Shown: piece by piece, positions 36,916 to 49,727 of the stretch
How the letters are laid out: each line of letters starts with the position of its first letter
Numbering within the stretch: position 1 is the first letter of the stretch
From: Craterostigma plantagineum
Lineage: Eukaryota > Streptophyta > Magnoliopsida > Lamiales > Linderniaceae
Direction: 5' to 3'
Length of the DNA stretch: 64,000 nt
NCBI GenBank assembly: GCA_027422505.1
Contig: JAPQWV010001075.1
Location: forward strand, 1 to 64,000
Position numbers and translations under genes: made by a program
The notes under the pieces: generated by a model
What the model was told of the DNA's origin: nothing
Databases searched by the model: none
What the model saw: the letters and a program-made list of their open reading frames with translations, nothing else

Positions 36916-37856
36916 GGGGTCTTTACACATTAATACCTATTTGGATAAAAACTTGTAATTTAGTACCATGTCAGTAAGTTTTATATGTAGGCACCTAATA
37001 GAATAATTTCTTTTTGCACATAGGTACCCGATCCGCCGCATGTACGCCATATAACACATTTAGGTACCATATAGCAACGTATTGTGGTACGTAATACGTG
37101 GAGAAATGTTACGTCATATATAACACATTAAGGTACTATATATTAACCGTAAAGGGTACTTAGAGCTGTCAAACGGCCCACCCCGCCCCAGCCCGCCTCA
37201 ACCCACGGCCCATGCGGGTTGACCCGTTTCGGCCCGCTCCTAAACTGGCTACTAAATTTGTAGCCCGTCCCGCCTCACAGCGGGTGGCAGGCTAGCGGGC
37301 CAACCCGCTAACTATATCTGTTTATTTTTTTCTATTTTATTTCTTTCGAATAACGTTTTTATTAATAAATAATGTCGGAATATTCAACATAAATCATTTA
37401 TAACAGTTAGTATAAGTTCAATGATAAATCAAGTAGTAATAAATATTATTGATTAATATTTTTAAATAGCTTACACAACATATATATTATATAAATAATA
37501 AATATATATCACATATATTTAATGGCGGGGCAAACCCGCCCCGCCCCGCCCCGTCTCAACCCCCGCCCAATCGGGTTGGCTTTCGACCCGCTTCTAAACG
37601 GGCCAGTAATTGGCCAACCCACCCCGCCTATTTTTCATGGCGGGGCGGGCCAACCCGACGGGCTCGGCCCGTTTTGACGGCTCTATGGGTACCGTATAAA
37701 CGCGTGATGTGTTACGCAATACACACATAAAAATGTACGGCAAGACTGAGAAAAATGGTACAAACACTAAAACGGGTACCTATCTGTAAAAATTTCTGAC
37801 ATATGTACTAATTTGTAAATATTTTACTCAAGTGAGTATTTATCTATAGATGTCAC
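36916..37856. mobile_element. Non-autonomous DNA transposon with 9-bp TSD (MULE-like), host of a nested element
   Basis: The left end GGGGTCTTTACACATTAATA and the reverse complement of the right end (GTGACATCTATAGATAAATA) form imperfect inverted repeats of about 45 bp. The identical 9-bp flanks ATTAAATAA, and rejoining of the tandem-repeat sequence across the insertion, mark the ends. A 9-bp duplication points to Mutator-like elements. There is no ORF. It is interrupted at 37161-37685 by another element. Confidence 0.6.
37161..37685. mobile_element. hAT-like non-autonomous element nested in the above
   Basis: It starts TAGAGCTGTCAAACGG and ends CCGTTTTGACGGCTCTA, short inverted repeats of a widespread plant hAT-type family. 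Internal sequence near both ends is GC-rich with repeated CCCGCC/GGCGGG blocks, around an AT-rich core. The flanking octamers AGGGTACT and TGGGTACC match at 6 of 8 positions, consistent with an aged 8-bp duplication. A related 3' end occurs at 56700-56808. Confidence 0.6.
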
Positions 37857-38430
37857 ATTAAATAATCACATTCTAAGTTTTATTTAAATGGTATTTTTAC
37901 ACATTTATTAAATAAAATTGTATAAGATTAAAATTCAATAGTTGATATTAATCTCGGTTTTATTTCTACTTGTGTATGTTATATGAAATATTATTAAACT
38001 ATTCATTTACACAATTAAATAATCACATTTTAAGTATTATTTAAATTATATTTTTACACATTTTATTAAATATCACATTTTATAGTATTATTTAAATTAT
38101 ATTTTTACACATTTATTAAATAAAATGTTATAAGATTAAAAGCAATAGTTGTAAATATGATACTAATCTTGGTTTTATTTAAATCTACTTGTGTATGTTA
38201 CTAAGAAATAAATTAAACTATTCATTTACACAATTAAGTAATGACATTTAAATCTTGGTTTTATTAAACTATTCACCTACACAATTAAGTAATCACATTT
38301 TAAGTGTTATTTATATTATATTTTTACACATTTATCACATAAAATTGTATAAGATTAAAAGGCAATAGTTGTAGATATGATATAAAAAATCTTGGTTTTA
38401 ATTAAATGTACTTGTGTGTGTTAATTTGAA
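37857..38430. repeat. Degenerate tandem repeat array
   Basis: Three to four AT-rich units share the order TTTACACA(T), ATAAGATTAAAA, CAATAGTTG, CTTGGTTTTAT, CTACTTGTGTATGTTA, then TTAAACTATTCATTTACAC. Periods vary from about 145 to 230 bases, with partial units (for example around 38230-38280). The left-most unit begins before the transposon at 36886. Confidence 0.7.
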
Positions 38431-38851
38431 ATATTTATACGAAAGTTTGAATATTATTGATAAATTTAAAAATATCTTTTATTTTTAAGTGTTAGGGTGT
38501 ATATTTAACTTCAAATATAAAGTAATTAATTAATATTTATTGAAAGCTGGTAAATAAGAGCGTTGATCAAAGCATTAATGAAACTAAAGTTTAATAAAGT
38601 AATACGTAAAGCTAGTATTGATGAATCAAAGAACAATTAAAAAGCTTTACAATTTCCCAAGTTTTTTTGCACCAACAAAGGGGGTGTGTGTGGGCAAATA
38701 TTATCGTCAATAGCTGCAAATACGAGCCAGCCCATTAAATGCCTAAGTTTAATTTATATCTTTATCACCTGATCATATAATAGATCAAATTTGGACGCAA
38801 ACGAAAACTGAAGTTTCTGGGAATTGCAATTTGCAAGAAATTAAAAGATAA
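38431..38851. other. Promoter-side region of MENG
   Basis: AT-rich, no gene. It separates the repeat array from the MENG start. Confidence 0.35.
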
Positions 38852-40555
38852 ATGGCTGGATTGCAATTTTCACTTCCGTCCGCCACCGTGTTGCCGCGAA
38901 CTCGACGGTTGCACCGCTCGGCTCGGTGCTCAGCTGAACGTCAAGCTCTATTTAGCCGCATTGCTCCTTCTTATGATAACGCGAGCTCCGATTTTTTATT
39001 TTTATTTTCTTTCCTTTCTGTATTTCGTGGGAAGCGGGCTCAATTTCATTTACTGGCTGCTTTCATATATTTCGCAGTTGAATGATTTGTTAAGTTTGGG
39101 GCGGCATAGGTTGTGGAAGAGAATGTGCGTTTCTTGGAGCGAGTAATTCTCCCTCTTATTTTTCTGCTAAAGCTGCAGTCTTTTTCTAAACTTTATTTAT
39201 GTTCGATATGTGCTTGATGAAATGTTTATTTGACTGAATCAAACTTGGTATGAATTTGCTCCTATCCACTCTGCAACTTTCTCGTTTGTGTTGTGAAGTA
39301 TGACTCATAACTGAGCACATGTTGCTATCTTATGTTTGATAGAGCGAAGGAAGGAGACACTGTGTTGGATGTGTGCTGTGGAAGTGGAGACTTGGCTTTT
39401 GTGTTGTCTGAGAAAGTTGGACTCAGAGGGAAGGTTCGCCTTTCGCTCCTTTCTCCAATTCTCCGTATTTCCTCTTTTTGCTTTTTCCGAGTTTCAAACG
39501 TACTGATAATCATGATCGAATGGGGTAAACATGACTGTCGTAATATGGATTCTTATTCAACTAAAGCAGTGTTAGAATACTGATGCGTAGTTTCTGAGCT
39601 GGCGATTTTGCAGGTGTTTGCTCTTGATTTTTCGAAGGAGCAACTGCAAATTGCTGCATCTCGTCAGCGCGAGCGCTCGAGAGCGTGCTATAAGAACATT
39701 GAGTAAGCAATTTAGTCTCAGAAATATTCTTGTTAGGCCGCAACAGAGGCAACCGAACCATAAAATATCACGATCAAATTTTTTTATTATTGTAGCTTCG
39801 AATATTTGTCTCATTGTCTGGATACATTCATATTACTTACGTAATCTGATGAACTGTAGATGGATAGAAGGAGATGCCTGTCAGTTACCATTCTCAGACT
39901 CATCTTTTGATGCTGCTACAATCGGCTATGGATTGAGAAACATAATGGATAGAAAGAAAGCTCTTGAAGAGATACATAGGGTTCTCAAGCCAGGTTCAAA
40001 TGTCTCTGTTCTCGACTTCAACAAAAGCACTAGCCCTTTCGTCTCTTCATTTCAGGTGTTTATCATATTAGCCGTAGCCAACTTTGTCTCTGTGTCTTTC
40101 GAATCCCATCCAAACTTCCTTAGCACAAACATGTGTTTGCTTAATCATTAAAATGTTCGCATTTTTCCAGGATTGGGTGATTGACAATGTAGTGGTACCT
40201 GTTGCTAGTGGTTATGGTCTTGCAAGTGAGTACCAATACTTGAAAAACTCTATCAAGGAGTATCTGACAGGTTTGTTCTTGTTCTTCGGGGATCCTTACC
40301 TTGCTGTCCTTATTATCTCACTCGTGATATGATGCATGTATCGAGTTTTCGGTTCAACGTATTTACCTATATATATCTGCTTGGGGAAATGGAGCTGAGA
40401 TAGATATGTCTGAACCTGAAAGTTTTTGTAATGTAATGTCGCGCTATAACGCAGGAAATGAGCTGGAGGAGTTAGCTCTAGAAGCAGGTTTTTCTCGCGC
40501 CAAACATATACCGTACGATGGGGGATTGATGGGAAATCTGATAGCCACACGTTAG
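38852..40555 (+). CDS. MENG: 2-phytyl-1,4-naphthoquinone methyltransferase (phylloquinone biosynthesis)
   Basis: Exons 38852-38980, 39078-39142, 39343-39433, 39614-39702, 39860-40055, 40171-40270 and 40455-40555 join into an intact frame of 256 codons plus stop. A Ser/Arg-rich start (MAGLQFSLPSATVLPRTRRL) looks like a chloroplast transit peptide. SAM-binding motif I is TVLDVCCGSGDLAF; MenG/UbiE signatures follow (DAATIGYGLRN, PGSNVSVLDFNKS, ending GLMGNLIATR). It methylates demethylphylloquinone in chloroplasts to give vitamin K1 for photosystem I. The first intron begins with GC (AAC|GCGAGC), either a GC-AG intron or a one-base error; the rest are GT-AG. It is convergent with the receptor kinase. 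Confidence 0.93.
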
Positions 40556-40954
40556 GAATCGAGTGAGATCAAAGCTTTCTTTTCTTTCAAATTTCCTACT
40601 TTGTTATACGATATATCATGTATTTTTCACTTTCACAACATATGTAAGAGATCTCATCAGACCCAAATCTTGAATTTTAACAAAAGGTAAAGCCAAACTT
40701 GAAACCATCAGTTACAGACATCCATGGATAAATTTTCACAATGAGTCCATCATGTTCTGATGAACAAAAATCGAAAGGCCGACAACGTTCTCACGTCTTA
40801 ACATCTGACAAAAACTTTTTTTACAGACTACCACTCATATACCTTGTCTCTCGATCCAGTTTCGACCAACTGGATACGCTCTTTCTTATTCTTGTCCCGA
40901 GAGATTGCCAGCTACCAAATTCTGATTCCAATTTCAACTTTGAAGGATCAAATA

Positions 40955-43462
40955 TCACCTGGGTAAGAAAAGACTCTGTGAAATGCTGGCAACTGAATCG
41001 CCGTTCCCGTATTTTAGGTTCGCAGTCCCACTAGCATCGTGGAGTTCCATGGTCGTCTCATCCAAGAAAGGCGGACAAGTAGGTTCCGGAAGGTTCTCCT
41101 TGTTTACCAGCATAAGCAGCGCCTTAGACATGGACGGGCGTAGGGTTGGGATTTCTTGAGTGCACAAGAGTCCCACGTGGACCACCCGTGCTATCTCCCC
41201 TTTGATGTCGACGTTGTAATAATTGTGCAGCAAAAGGTTAGGATCGAAGAGTTGTTCGACAGTCTTGTGTTGGAAATGCTTCCATGCCTAAAATATCATG
41301 GTATGTAACGTTAAAACGCTTGCTTAGTAGCATCACAAATGGACATGTGAGTGCTTCTTGTAAAAGGTACTTACAATAGCTACTATGCTGTCTGAGTACT
41401 CTGCGGTTTTACTTCTGTTATTTTGTTTGCCAGTGACTGTCTCCAGCAAAAGCACGCCGAAGCTATACACATCTGCCTTCTCCGTTAGCTGCCCATGAGC
41501 TAGGTATTCTGGTGCCATATATCCCCTGGAGATTTAAGTCAGATATGAGATTTAGGACAAAATGTACTCCGTTAAGCTGATATTCGTGTATGTAGTTCTT
41601 GGTTAAATACTTGGCGAAAGATATAAACTCACAGGGTTCCTGCTATGGCTGTGCTTATATGGCTTTTATCTTCTTGGAAAGATCTAGCCAGCCCAAAATC
41701 AGCAATCTTAGCCCTGTGTCTCGAATCAAGGAGTATATTGCTCGCCTTTATGTCCCTGTGAATGATTCGTATGTTCGAATTTTCGTGTAGGTACACCAAA
41801 CCCTCCGCTGTTCCTATGATTATCTCGAATCTCTTCTCCCAGTTCAATGCTTTGCCTTTGGTAGAATCTGTTTGAAATCGAGGAAACCTCTGAGGGGTTT
41901 TTTTTATTAAGAATTGGGAAAAAAAAAACCCCTTTTCTTAGATGTAACGATACTTACCGAAGATGTAGCGATCGAGGCTCAAGTTGGGTAAAAACTCGTA
42001 AACGAGGAGACTTTCTGGCCCGAGCAACTGCATCCCAGTAACCTGACTAGATTCTTGTGCTCTACACTGCTGATGATGTTCACTTCGTTGTAGAAATCTG
42101 CTGCTCTGTGCTTATTGTTGAAGAAGAGCCTTTTCACGGCTATCTCTCTCCCATCAGGCAAAACTCCCTACAGTACAGACAAACATCATTGTAAAGAGCT
42201 TTCTCTTGTTTTATTACAGCCTAATGTTCAACCATACAAATAAGTAATACCTTGTACACAGTGCCAAACCCGCCTTGGCCGAGCTTGTTAGCTTCGTCGA
42301 ACGAATCAGTAGCTTTCTCGAGCGTGGAATACTTGAAGTTCAAGCTGCTATCGTGAAGGGTTTTCACCAACTTATCAGCATTGCCTGAAAAATCGAAACT
42401 CTCAGAAAGAACACTTGGAACGATGAATCGAATGCTTCCTCCATACGAAAGAAAAAAAAGAAACCTTTTCTTTTCATCTCAACGACGTGATGCTTCCACA
42501 TATAAACCCCAATAGAAGCTCCAACGATGAACACAACTGCTGCACATACAGTTGATATCACAATCGCCAACAACTTCCCTGCAAAAAAATCCCAGAAAAA
42601 AAAACTCAATTAATCTCTCAAGAACAGATCTTCAATGAAAGCCCACCCCAAAAAAAGCGCAGATCAATTCCAATCACCTCTCGAATTCCCATTTTTGGGT
42701 ATGGGATTAAGGAAATTCACATCTGAGTACCTAATAAAACACCCAGTAAACAAAGCCTTCCCTCATTCGCAGGCAAACATCCCAACACGGACTTAGAAGC
42801 ACTGTCCAAACAAGCCTTGCAAGAACTATCGTTGACCGTCCTCCAGCAATTGGCCAAGACATACGCCGAGGTATTGGCCGCCGGCGCCAACTCCTCAGCC
42901 CTAGAAAACCCATTATTCCCCGGGGCTGAAGCAGAAAGGACGGCCCTCGACAAGGCCTCCTCACCGAGCCCTCAAACCTAGGATCCCCAATCGTCTTATT
43001 ACCACACACCGATCGATCGTTGGGGCCCGTAAACTCGCCGAAGAAGCTGTAGTTCTCCGCCCTCATGAAGCAGCCGTCGAGGTATATCCTCCCACCGTTG
43101 ACTGGGTAGCACTGAGGTAGGATGGTTCGGGCCTCGGCGTAGCACCAAACGCAGTCGACTAGGGAAAGGTCGCCGTAGCATTGGGCTAGGGCGTAGTTTG
43201 TGTCTAGGCCCGAGCCCGTCTGGGCTATGCCGAACCCTGAGGTTCGCATCTGCTCGCTTATGTTCTCCATGGTGCGGACGAAGTTGGGCACGTAGATTGT
43301 TCTGTTGTTTTCTAGCTGGGTCCCACAGATGAACTTCACGGTTTGAGCTCTTGGATCTGCTAGGGAAGAATCTTGTAGGAGGAAGATGATGATCAGTGAG
43401 ATTGTTGCCGCGGCGATGGTTCTTTCATGGTGGTGGCTGATGATGATGGCTTCTTTCTTCAT
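40955..43462 (-). CDS. Cysteine-rich receptor-like kinase (DUF26, CRK2/CRK3-like)
   Basis: The N-terminus has a hydrophobic signal ([20 protein letters not shown]). The first DUF26 domain contains [17 protein letters not shown], and the second contains [22 protein letters not shown] helix follows ([20 protein letters not shown]). The kinase keeps all key motifs: [50 protein letters not shown]. It ends [15 protein letters not shown], stop at 40955-40957. It is split by six or so introns. A frame break falls near 42955 between the DUF26 halves. It would sense extracellular redox or stress signals at the plasma membrane. Confidence 0.9.
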
Positions 43463-45224
43463 CGTATTATGTGTACTAAGATGAGATTCAACAAAGTTTC
43501 TTCTCCACGCAAGAACGATGATGGGCAGCTGCTGAAGACCAAGAAAAAAAAATGAAGAGAAAGATCAGCTAGACATCATATGTCAGATTTGCAGATGATG
43601 GTTTAAGATGGATTTCTGATGTATGAATCACAATCTTGTGGCGACTAGAAAAGTGGCACGTGTAGCAGCAGAGAAGAAAGAAAGAAGAAAAGGATGTGAA
43701 TTAATTTCTGCTTTGTACGAAGAATGAATGGTAATCAAACGAACAACAAAAGCCTACTCGCATTAATTTCTTAAAGGAGACATATATTAGACCCCACCTT
43801 CAACTACAATCATGAGCATAAAAGCAAAGACAATATGATTGAGAGACTGAATAAGTTTGTTCGTCGTGAACTGAGGCTTTCTGCAACTCAAGGTTTGAAG
43901 TTCTTGCCTTTTGTCTCAAAATTGAAGAATCAAAGCATTCTTTTTTTTTTTTTCAGGGGAGGGCTGCTTATGCTTATGCTTTTGTTTGCAGATATAGATG
44001 TGAAATCGAGAGAAGAAAAAACCGAAGTGTAGTACAAGAAATCAGATGTGTATGATAATGGAGTTGAAGAATACTATACTAAGGTGCCAAGTCTCCGTCA
44101 ACCACCCAATAAAAGACATGGAAAGAAACGAAAGGGGTGAAAGTTAGTCAAAATTTGCACGTTCTATGAAAATCTGAGAGAATTCTTCACATCAATTTGA
44201 CGTGAGATGATCTGGAAAAGACTATGAAACGCCATGCCTGCCGTTGATCAAGGGAAGCTTCTTTTCAAGCCGTGGGGTCTATTTGTCGTCTGAACACGGT
44301 AAAGTTATTTGACGAAAGTTAGATATATAATATCATTATAGCTTGCGGGCATAAGTTTGTATCATTTCGATTGGTTGGTAATATATAACAGCTACTTGTC
44401 AATGGTTTTAGTTGGGTTTGGTCGGAAAATTCTGTCTTTATTAGACTGCGCCGTTTCGGTTGACTTTGAACGAGTCAACAGCTCTCAATCTCATCTTCTT
44501 CGAGTGTCTTTAATCAGTCTTTCTCTACAGAGAAACTAAATCCCATTCAATCAACTAACGAATAAACACATCAGTTAATAGCTTTATTTCTACAAACTAA
44601 TCACGGACGAAATCCACATAAAGACTTTGTGGTCGAGTTCATATTCACCAGCCATTGTGATGTATATGTATCTCACCCATGGAAGAGCCTGATAACCACT
44701 TTTCTCAATGATTTCCAGGCAACGAACCTACAAACAATAACAAATTTGCCAAGTCTCAGATCTTATTCCAACTCAGCTGCCGAAAATCACATATCGCAAC
44801 TGAAAAAAAAAAAAAAGTTTTTTAGCGGGATGCATGAGATCTATCTTCGTGTCTCAAACAAAACAATCGGGTCAAAATTAAATAGGATGCAATCACAAGT
44901 AAAAATAAGATTTGAGGGTTGAATTCAAATTTGCTAAAAGTCCAAGGGTGAACAAGTTATTACTAAAAACTCAGGTCTTTTACATTAACATGCAAGTTAT
45001 TATTACAAGGCGGCAAGGCAAGCCTTGTTCGTAGGGGCCTAAAAACAATGTCAGCCAATCAGAAACCAGGTATATAGAAACAAAAGCAACACCTTCATCA
45101 TGTCATCCCCACCACCGTCATTTCTTTTTCCCCACCTTAATAAAAACAACAAAATCTCCGCCGTCCGACGTATATCATCCACCACCAAAGGCGGCGGCCG
45201 AGGAAAGGAAAGGAAAGGGAAAAA
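43463..45224. other. Divergent region between the CRK and peroxidase genes
   Basis: No gene supported. It includes a W-box-like TTGACT near 44459 and a TATA-like GTATATAGA at about 45069, the latter plausible for the peroxidase. Confidence 0.4.
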
Positions 45225-46975
45225 ATGGCCATAATCGGAGGAAGAAAAAAAATAATAATATCCTCACGGCAAATTTCCTTTTGTTGCTCGCTGCCACATC
45301 AGCGCCGTCGTCGGGATTTGGCTTTCCAACCCATTCGACGTTGTCAACGGCGTAATATCGATACCTCGAAACATACTGAACCCTAACCCTAATCCTGGAA
45401 ACATTTTCCCCCAACCTCCTCCGAGCTTCGAGGAGGGCGACGACGAATTCCCGAGGAACGACGACGACGGTTCGGACAAAGGAATTACCGACGAGCCACA
45501 ACAACCGAGCCGCCAGTTGGGATTGACGGAGCGCTTCTATGAAAAGACGTGTCCGAGGGCGGAGCAAATCGTCAAGGAAGTCGCGGCCGAGATCTTCCAC
45601 AGAGACCCGAGGCTCGCTCCTCCGCTCGTCCGCCTATTTTTCCACGACTGCTTCGTCACGGTACGACGCGAACGAAAACTAATATTTGGGGTCAATGCTG
45701 AATCACTAGTCCACCTAAAAACTTAAACGTGAAATGCCCTTTCAAGTCTGAGTTCGTTACTATCAAGCCCTAGAGGAAACTTAAATTTGAGGGAAATTGT
45801 TACATGTGTCCCACGTAGAAGTGATTGACTAGCTTTATAAGTTAATGATTTACTTCTTCACCTATCACCAATTAGTTTTAGGAATAGAATCTATCAAGCT
45901 TATGCTACCAATTCTTCTCCAAGTAGGCCAATGTGTTAGAATCCAACAAATGCATTATTTTAAATTGACATCACCTGTCACCTATAAGCCGATTTCTTTC
46001 TTATCTACTCTTTAAGAAACTTAAACTTAAAGTGAGAAAAATTATATTTTAATTTCATATGTTTTTTTTTCAACGTTCTCTTACATTTATGCTGATTCTG
46101 TTCTTACATAGCCGTAGACGCAATTTTTTTTCTTTTTTAAATGTGTTATCATGAGGATTCGTACCAATGACGTACTAATCAGACACCACGGTTGAATACA
46201 ACTTCACGTAAAAACTCACGCAGGGCTGCGACGCGTCGATCCTCCTCGACTCGACCCTGTCGGGCGAAGACGTCGAGAAGAAGGCCCCACACAACGGGCG
46301 CTTCGTGGGCGGGTACGACGTCCTCGACGCCATAAAATCCCGACTCGAAGAACAGTGCCCGGGAATCGTCTCGTGCGCCGACGTGCTCGCCCTGGCCAAC
46401 CGCGAGGCCCTCGTCCTGACCGGCGTGCCCGAGTACGCCGTCGAGCTCGGGCGGAGGGACGGCTTCGCCTCGTCAGCAGCCAACGTCCCGGGCAACATTC
46501 CCCTGCCCGGCAGCCCGGCCGAGGACAACGTGCGCCTTTTCGAGAGCAAAGGGATGAGCCTCGAAGACCTCGTCGTCCTGACCGGGGCACACTCCATAGG
46601 CACCGCCCACTGCGCGGTGGTCGCTGGAAGGTTCCACGACGCCGGCAAGGCGAAGGGGATCGACGGCGGGTACCTTATAAAGATGAGGACTCTGACCAAC
46701 TGCAAGGGGAGAATGAGACTCTGCCTATCGACCCCGTTTCGCAGCAGAGGATGGATTCGGGGATTTATAAGCAGCTTCTGGCGAGGCAGTCGCTGATTGA
46801 GGCCGATCAGAACCTCGCCGACTATTCGAGGGGGAACGTACTTATGAAGGAGTTCGCCGGCGATCAGAAGGGGTGGCTGGAGAAGTTTGTTCAGTCGGTT
46901 ACTAGGCTGGGGAGGGTCGGCGTGCTCACCGGCGAGGAGGGAGAGGTGAGGAGGCAGTGTAGGGCTGTTAATTGA
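45225..46975 (+). CDS. Class III peroxidase with an unusually long N-terminal extension
   Basis: Exon 1 (45225-45660) starts MAIIGGRKKNNNILTANF then LLLLAATSA, a signal-anchor. After a one-base frame change near 45303 it continues about 75 residues with a Pro/Asn/Asp-rich spacer (NPNPNPGNIFPQPPPSFEE, DDEFPRNDDDGSDKG) before the peroxidase domain, LTERFYEKTCPRAEQIVKEV. The distal His is in RLFFHDCF. Exon 2 (46224-46975) has GCDASILLDS, CPGIVSCADVLALANREAL, LGRRDG and the proximal heme His in LTGAHSIGTAHC. A second frame break near 46715 precedes NETLPIDPVSQQ. Ordinary class III enzymes lack this spacer; Arabidopsis peroxidase 48 is a long relative I recall, but identity is not certain. It oxidises phenolics with H2O2. 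Confidence 0.85.
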
Positions 46976-47289
46976 GAGGGGAAGCCAATGATGGTTCTGT
47001 TCTGATTATGTGTTGAAACATCTCAAATGCTCGAACGCGTTCCGGGGTTATGATCAAGTCGGATTAGACTGAACCATAGGAACATGAAATTAGTGCTTCC
47101 GGGGTACGTGAGAAATGTTGCTCTAGTTGAATTAGCAGGCCGGAGCGGTCGATGAAAATACTGAGCATTTTATCTTCACTTAGATCGTCACCGTCATCTG
47201 TGGAAAATTTTATCCGTTTGAAAGCTCGAAATTCTTCGTGGTACGTCCATCTTGGATGTGGGAGAGTAATACGGGAAGCATATCCAACA
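46976..47289. other. Peroxidase 3' region
   Basis: Contains the likely 3' UTR; no further gene supported. Confidence 0.35.
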
Positions 47290-47520
47290 TATTTGAATTT
47301 TTTTTTCATATTTCTCTTTGGTTTTTTTCATATCTCATTTCTTTCTTTTTTTTTTCTTTTTTTTATCTCACTTTTTTTTCATATTTCCCTTTTTTTATCT
47401 CATTTTTTTCATATTTCCTTTTTTTTTCCTTAATATTTCCCCCTTTTTTTCATCCATTTTTTTTTCATATTTCCCTCTTTTTTTTAATTTACCCTTTTTT
47501 TTGTATATATGTATATGTAT
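47290..47520. repeat. T-rich minisatellite-like tract with TA microsatellite
   Basis: Repeated variants of TTTTTTTCATATTTCCC run from about 47290 to 47490, then a (TA/TG)n tract. It sits at the truncated 3' end of the minus-strand Copia remnant. Confidence 0.75.
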
Positions 47521-49457
47521 ATATATATATGTATATTATTAATATAGTAGTATTATATTTATATCTCCCCAAAACAATGCTTCGAAAATAATTTTCTCCC
47601 CCTAGAAATTTGCGTAGTTAGCTTGATGAATATTAAGGATCTCGTTCCCTTAAAGCTCATTGTAAGTTTTTCTCCCCCACACGAATTAAATTTGTGCTTC
47701 CTTAAAAATATAAAGGTTGCTCCTCATTAAAATAATGAGTAGCTCCCCCTCAATTAAAGCTCTTTTAAAAAAAAATATTGATTGAAAAATGATGTTTATG
47801 TTTCAGTTCGTAATATGCATTTGAAAGTTTTAAAACCATATAAAGCGATGAATGCATATTGAAAATGTATCACTTGAAAAGTTTTGAAAGAAAATAGGTA
47901 TATTATTTTTGACGAAACTCATATGCATGTAAATTTGAAATATACCTCATTGAAGCTTAGTTGTAGTAGCTCACGCCTCATCCTTTATCATGTATGTGGA
48001 GCCACCACGTCGAATTCCATACATGAGGGAAATCTGCAAAACTATCGGGACTTTGGTACCCATTGTCGTATGGGTCCTCCCTTATTAGCAGATAACGATT
48101 TAAGAATAAAAGGTGTCAAATTTAAATGTTGTCCTAAATCACCCATTAATGAACCTTTCGGTACCCAAATTTTGTTTGGGACTACCTAAATTTTGTGAAG
48201 AAATAGGAACCCATGTGGGAGTGATTTGACACGGATAAGGCATTTCCGCTCGGGTGAAAGTGTGTTTCGGAGAAGGTTTAAAAAATTTTCTCCGAGGCCA
48301 AACGCACAAGATGTTTCTTTGAACGAACCTTGACCGGATATTTCATGTATGAAAACGAGCATATAGAATTATAAGCATCTATCGCACATAAGTCGTATTT
48401 CCTATGGTTTGAATTCACACCTCTCACACTAGAATGAGAAGAATTTCGAAAATTATTTTCAAGTCTAGGCTTTTTAAATGAAAATTAGTAGAAGAATTTG
48501 AAGCACACGATGAAGTTTGTGCGCTAGAGCTTGAAATATTTTGTGAAAAATTTTCTTTTCGGGATCAGGAGAGGAAGGCTTTTGGTCTTTATCATTCTGT
48601 TTTGGAGCTTTACCGTCCTCCTTTCCGTGGGACTTGTTCCTTAACTATAGAAAGTGTGGGACTTTTACTTTGAATTTCAACTTTGGTCAAGGTTGAAGTA
48701 GAATTAGTAAAAGTCGTTTCGATGGTAGGAACGAGATCATCCGTTTGCGTCCCTTTGTCGAGTTTTGCCATGGAGGAAGCTTTGAGATTAGATATCTCCG
48801 TTAAAAGCGCATTCTTTTCCGCTTCAAAATTCTTTCTTTCCGTTTCTAACGTAGAATTTAAATCCTCTATTTTCTTAAGAATAGGAGGTATATCAACGGA
48901 AGAAGAATTTTCAGAATGACGATATTTGCTTCCTCGGTCTTAGAAGTCGCAAGAAGATTTTCTAATTGATTAATCTTAGAATAGAGCTTCCCACGTTCTT
49001 CTCTTAGGAAAGCATAGTTATTTTGAGCAGTGCTCTTCTCGATTTGACAGGCGTCTAGACTCTTTCTTAATTCACTAATCTTTGAATTGGATTTATCTAT
49101 TCGCCTTCTAGACTAGTGACATTTTTGCTCATACCTTCTAGTCGACTTTTAAGAATACTTTTCTCGTCTAAATTCCTAAGTAGACATTTATGGTTGTTGT
49201 CTAGCCTGTCCTCTAATTCCTTAACTACGAGCTATGCTTCTCTAATTGTGGTGTCTTAGTCTCACTAATTTAAGGCTCTTAGTTAGTTCATCTATTTTCG
49301 CATTAGAGCTTGTAAGTTCAAATTCGAGACTAGCTTATTTCTCCTCAGACTTAGATAATTTTTCTTCTAACTCTTTTGTACTTTCTGGCTCATTTTTCAT
49401 GTTAGCATACCTAGTTTGTAAGGATTCTAACATGTTAAACAATGTAGAGTTAGGAAA

Positions 49458-49727
49458 CTACTTCGGAGAAGATGTGTCTACCTCTTCATCGCTCGTTCGC
49501 TTCGATGGGCTCGCTTCAGAGGTATCCTTAACTCGATCCATGAGAGCTAGATGGTTTGATTTATCTTCGTGATAGGCCATCAAGTCGTAGCTCTCCTTTG
49601 ATTTAAGGCTAGAATTCCTTTCTTTGTTCTCCGAATTGGATGAGGACTTAGTCTTTGACACCTGTTTTCTTAGTGATTTTGTAATTAATTTTAATTTTTG
49701 TTCTAAGTCTTTTAAATCTTGATCCAT
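49458..49727 (-). pseudogene. Copia gag N-terminal fragment
   Basis: This is the longest open piece of the decayed gag: 89 residues, Lys/Ser/Glu-rich with the motif YDLMAYHEDKSNHLALMD. In-frame stops follow directly, so no full gag can be made. Confidence 0.6.

Noticed and set aside
37855..38430. Degenerate AT-rich repeat considered as a CRISPR-like array
   Set aside because: Units are about 145-230 bp, uneven and eukaryotic in context; there are no short identical repeats with unique spacers.
45175..45600. 141-codon minus-strand ORF over the peroxidase start
   Set aside because: Antisense shadow of the conserved peroxidase exon.
47290..47542. Phe/Ser-rich ORFs in the T-rich tract
   Set aside because: Low-complexity translation of a T-rich repeat, with no conserved motif.
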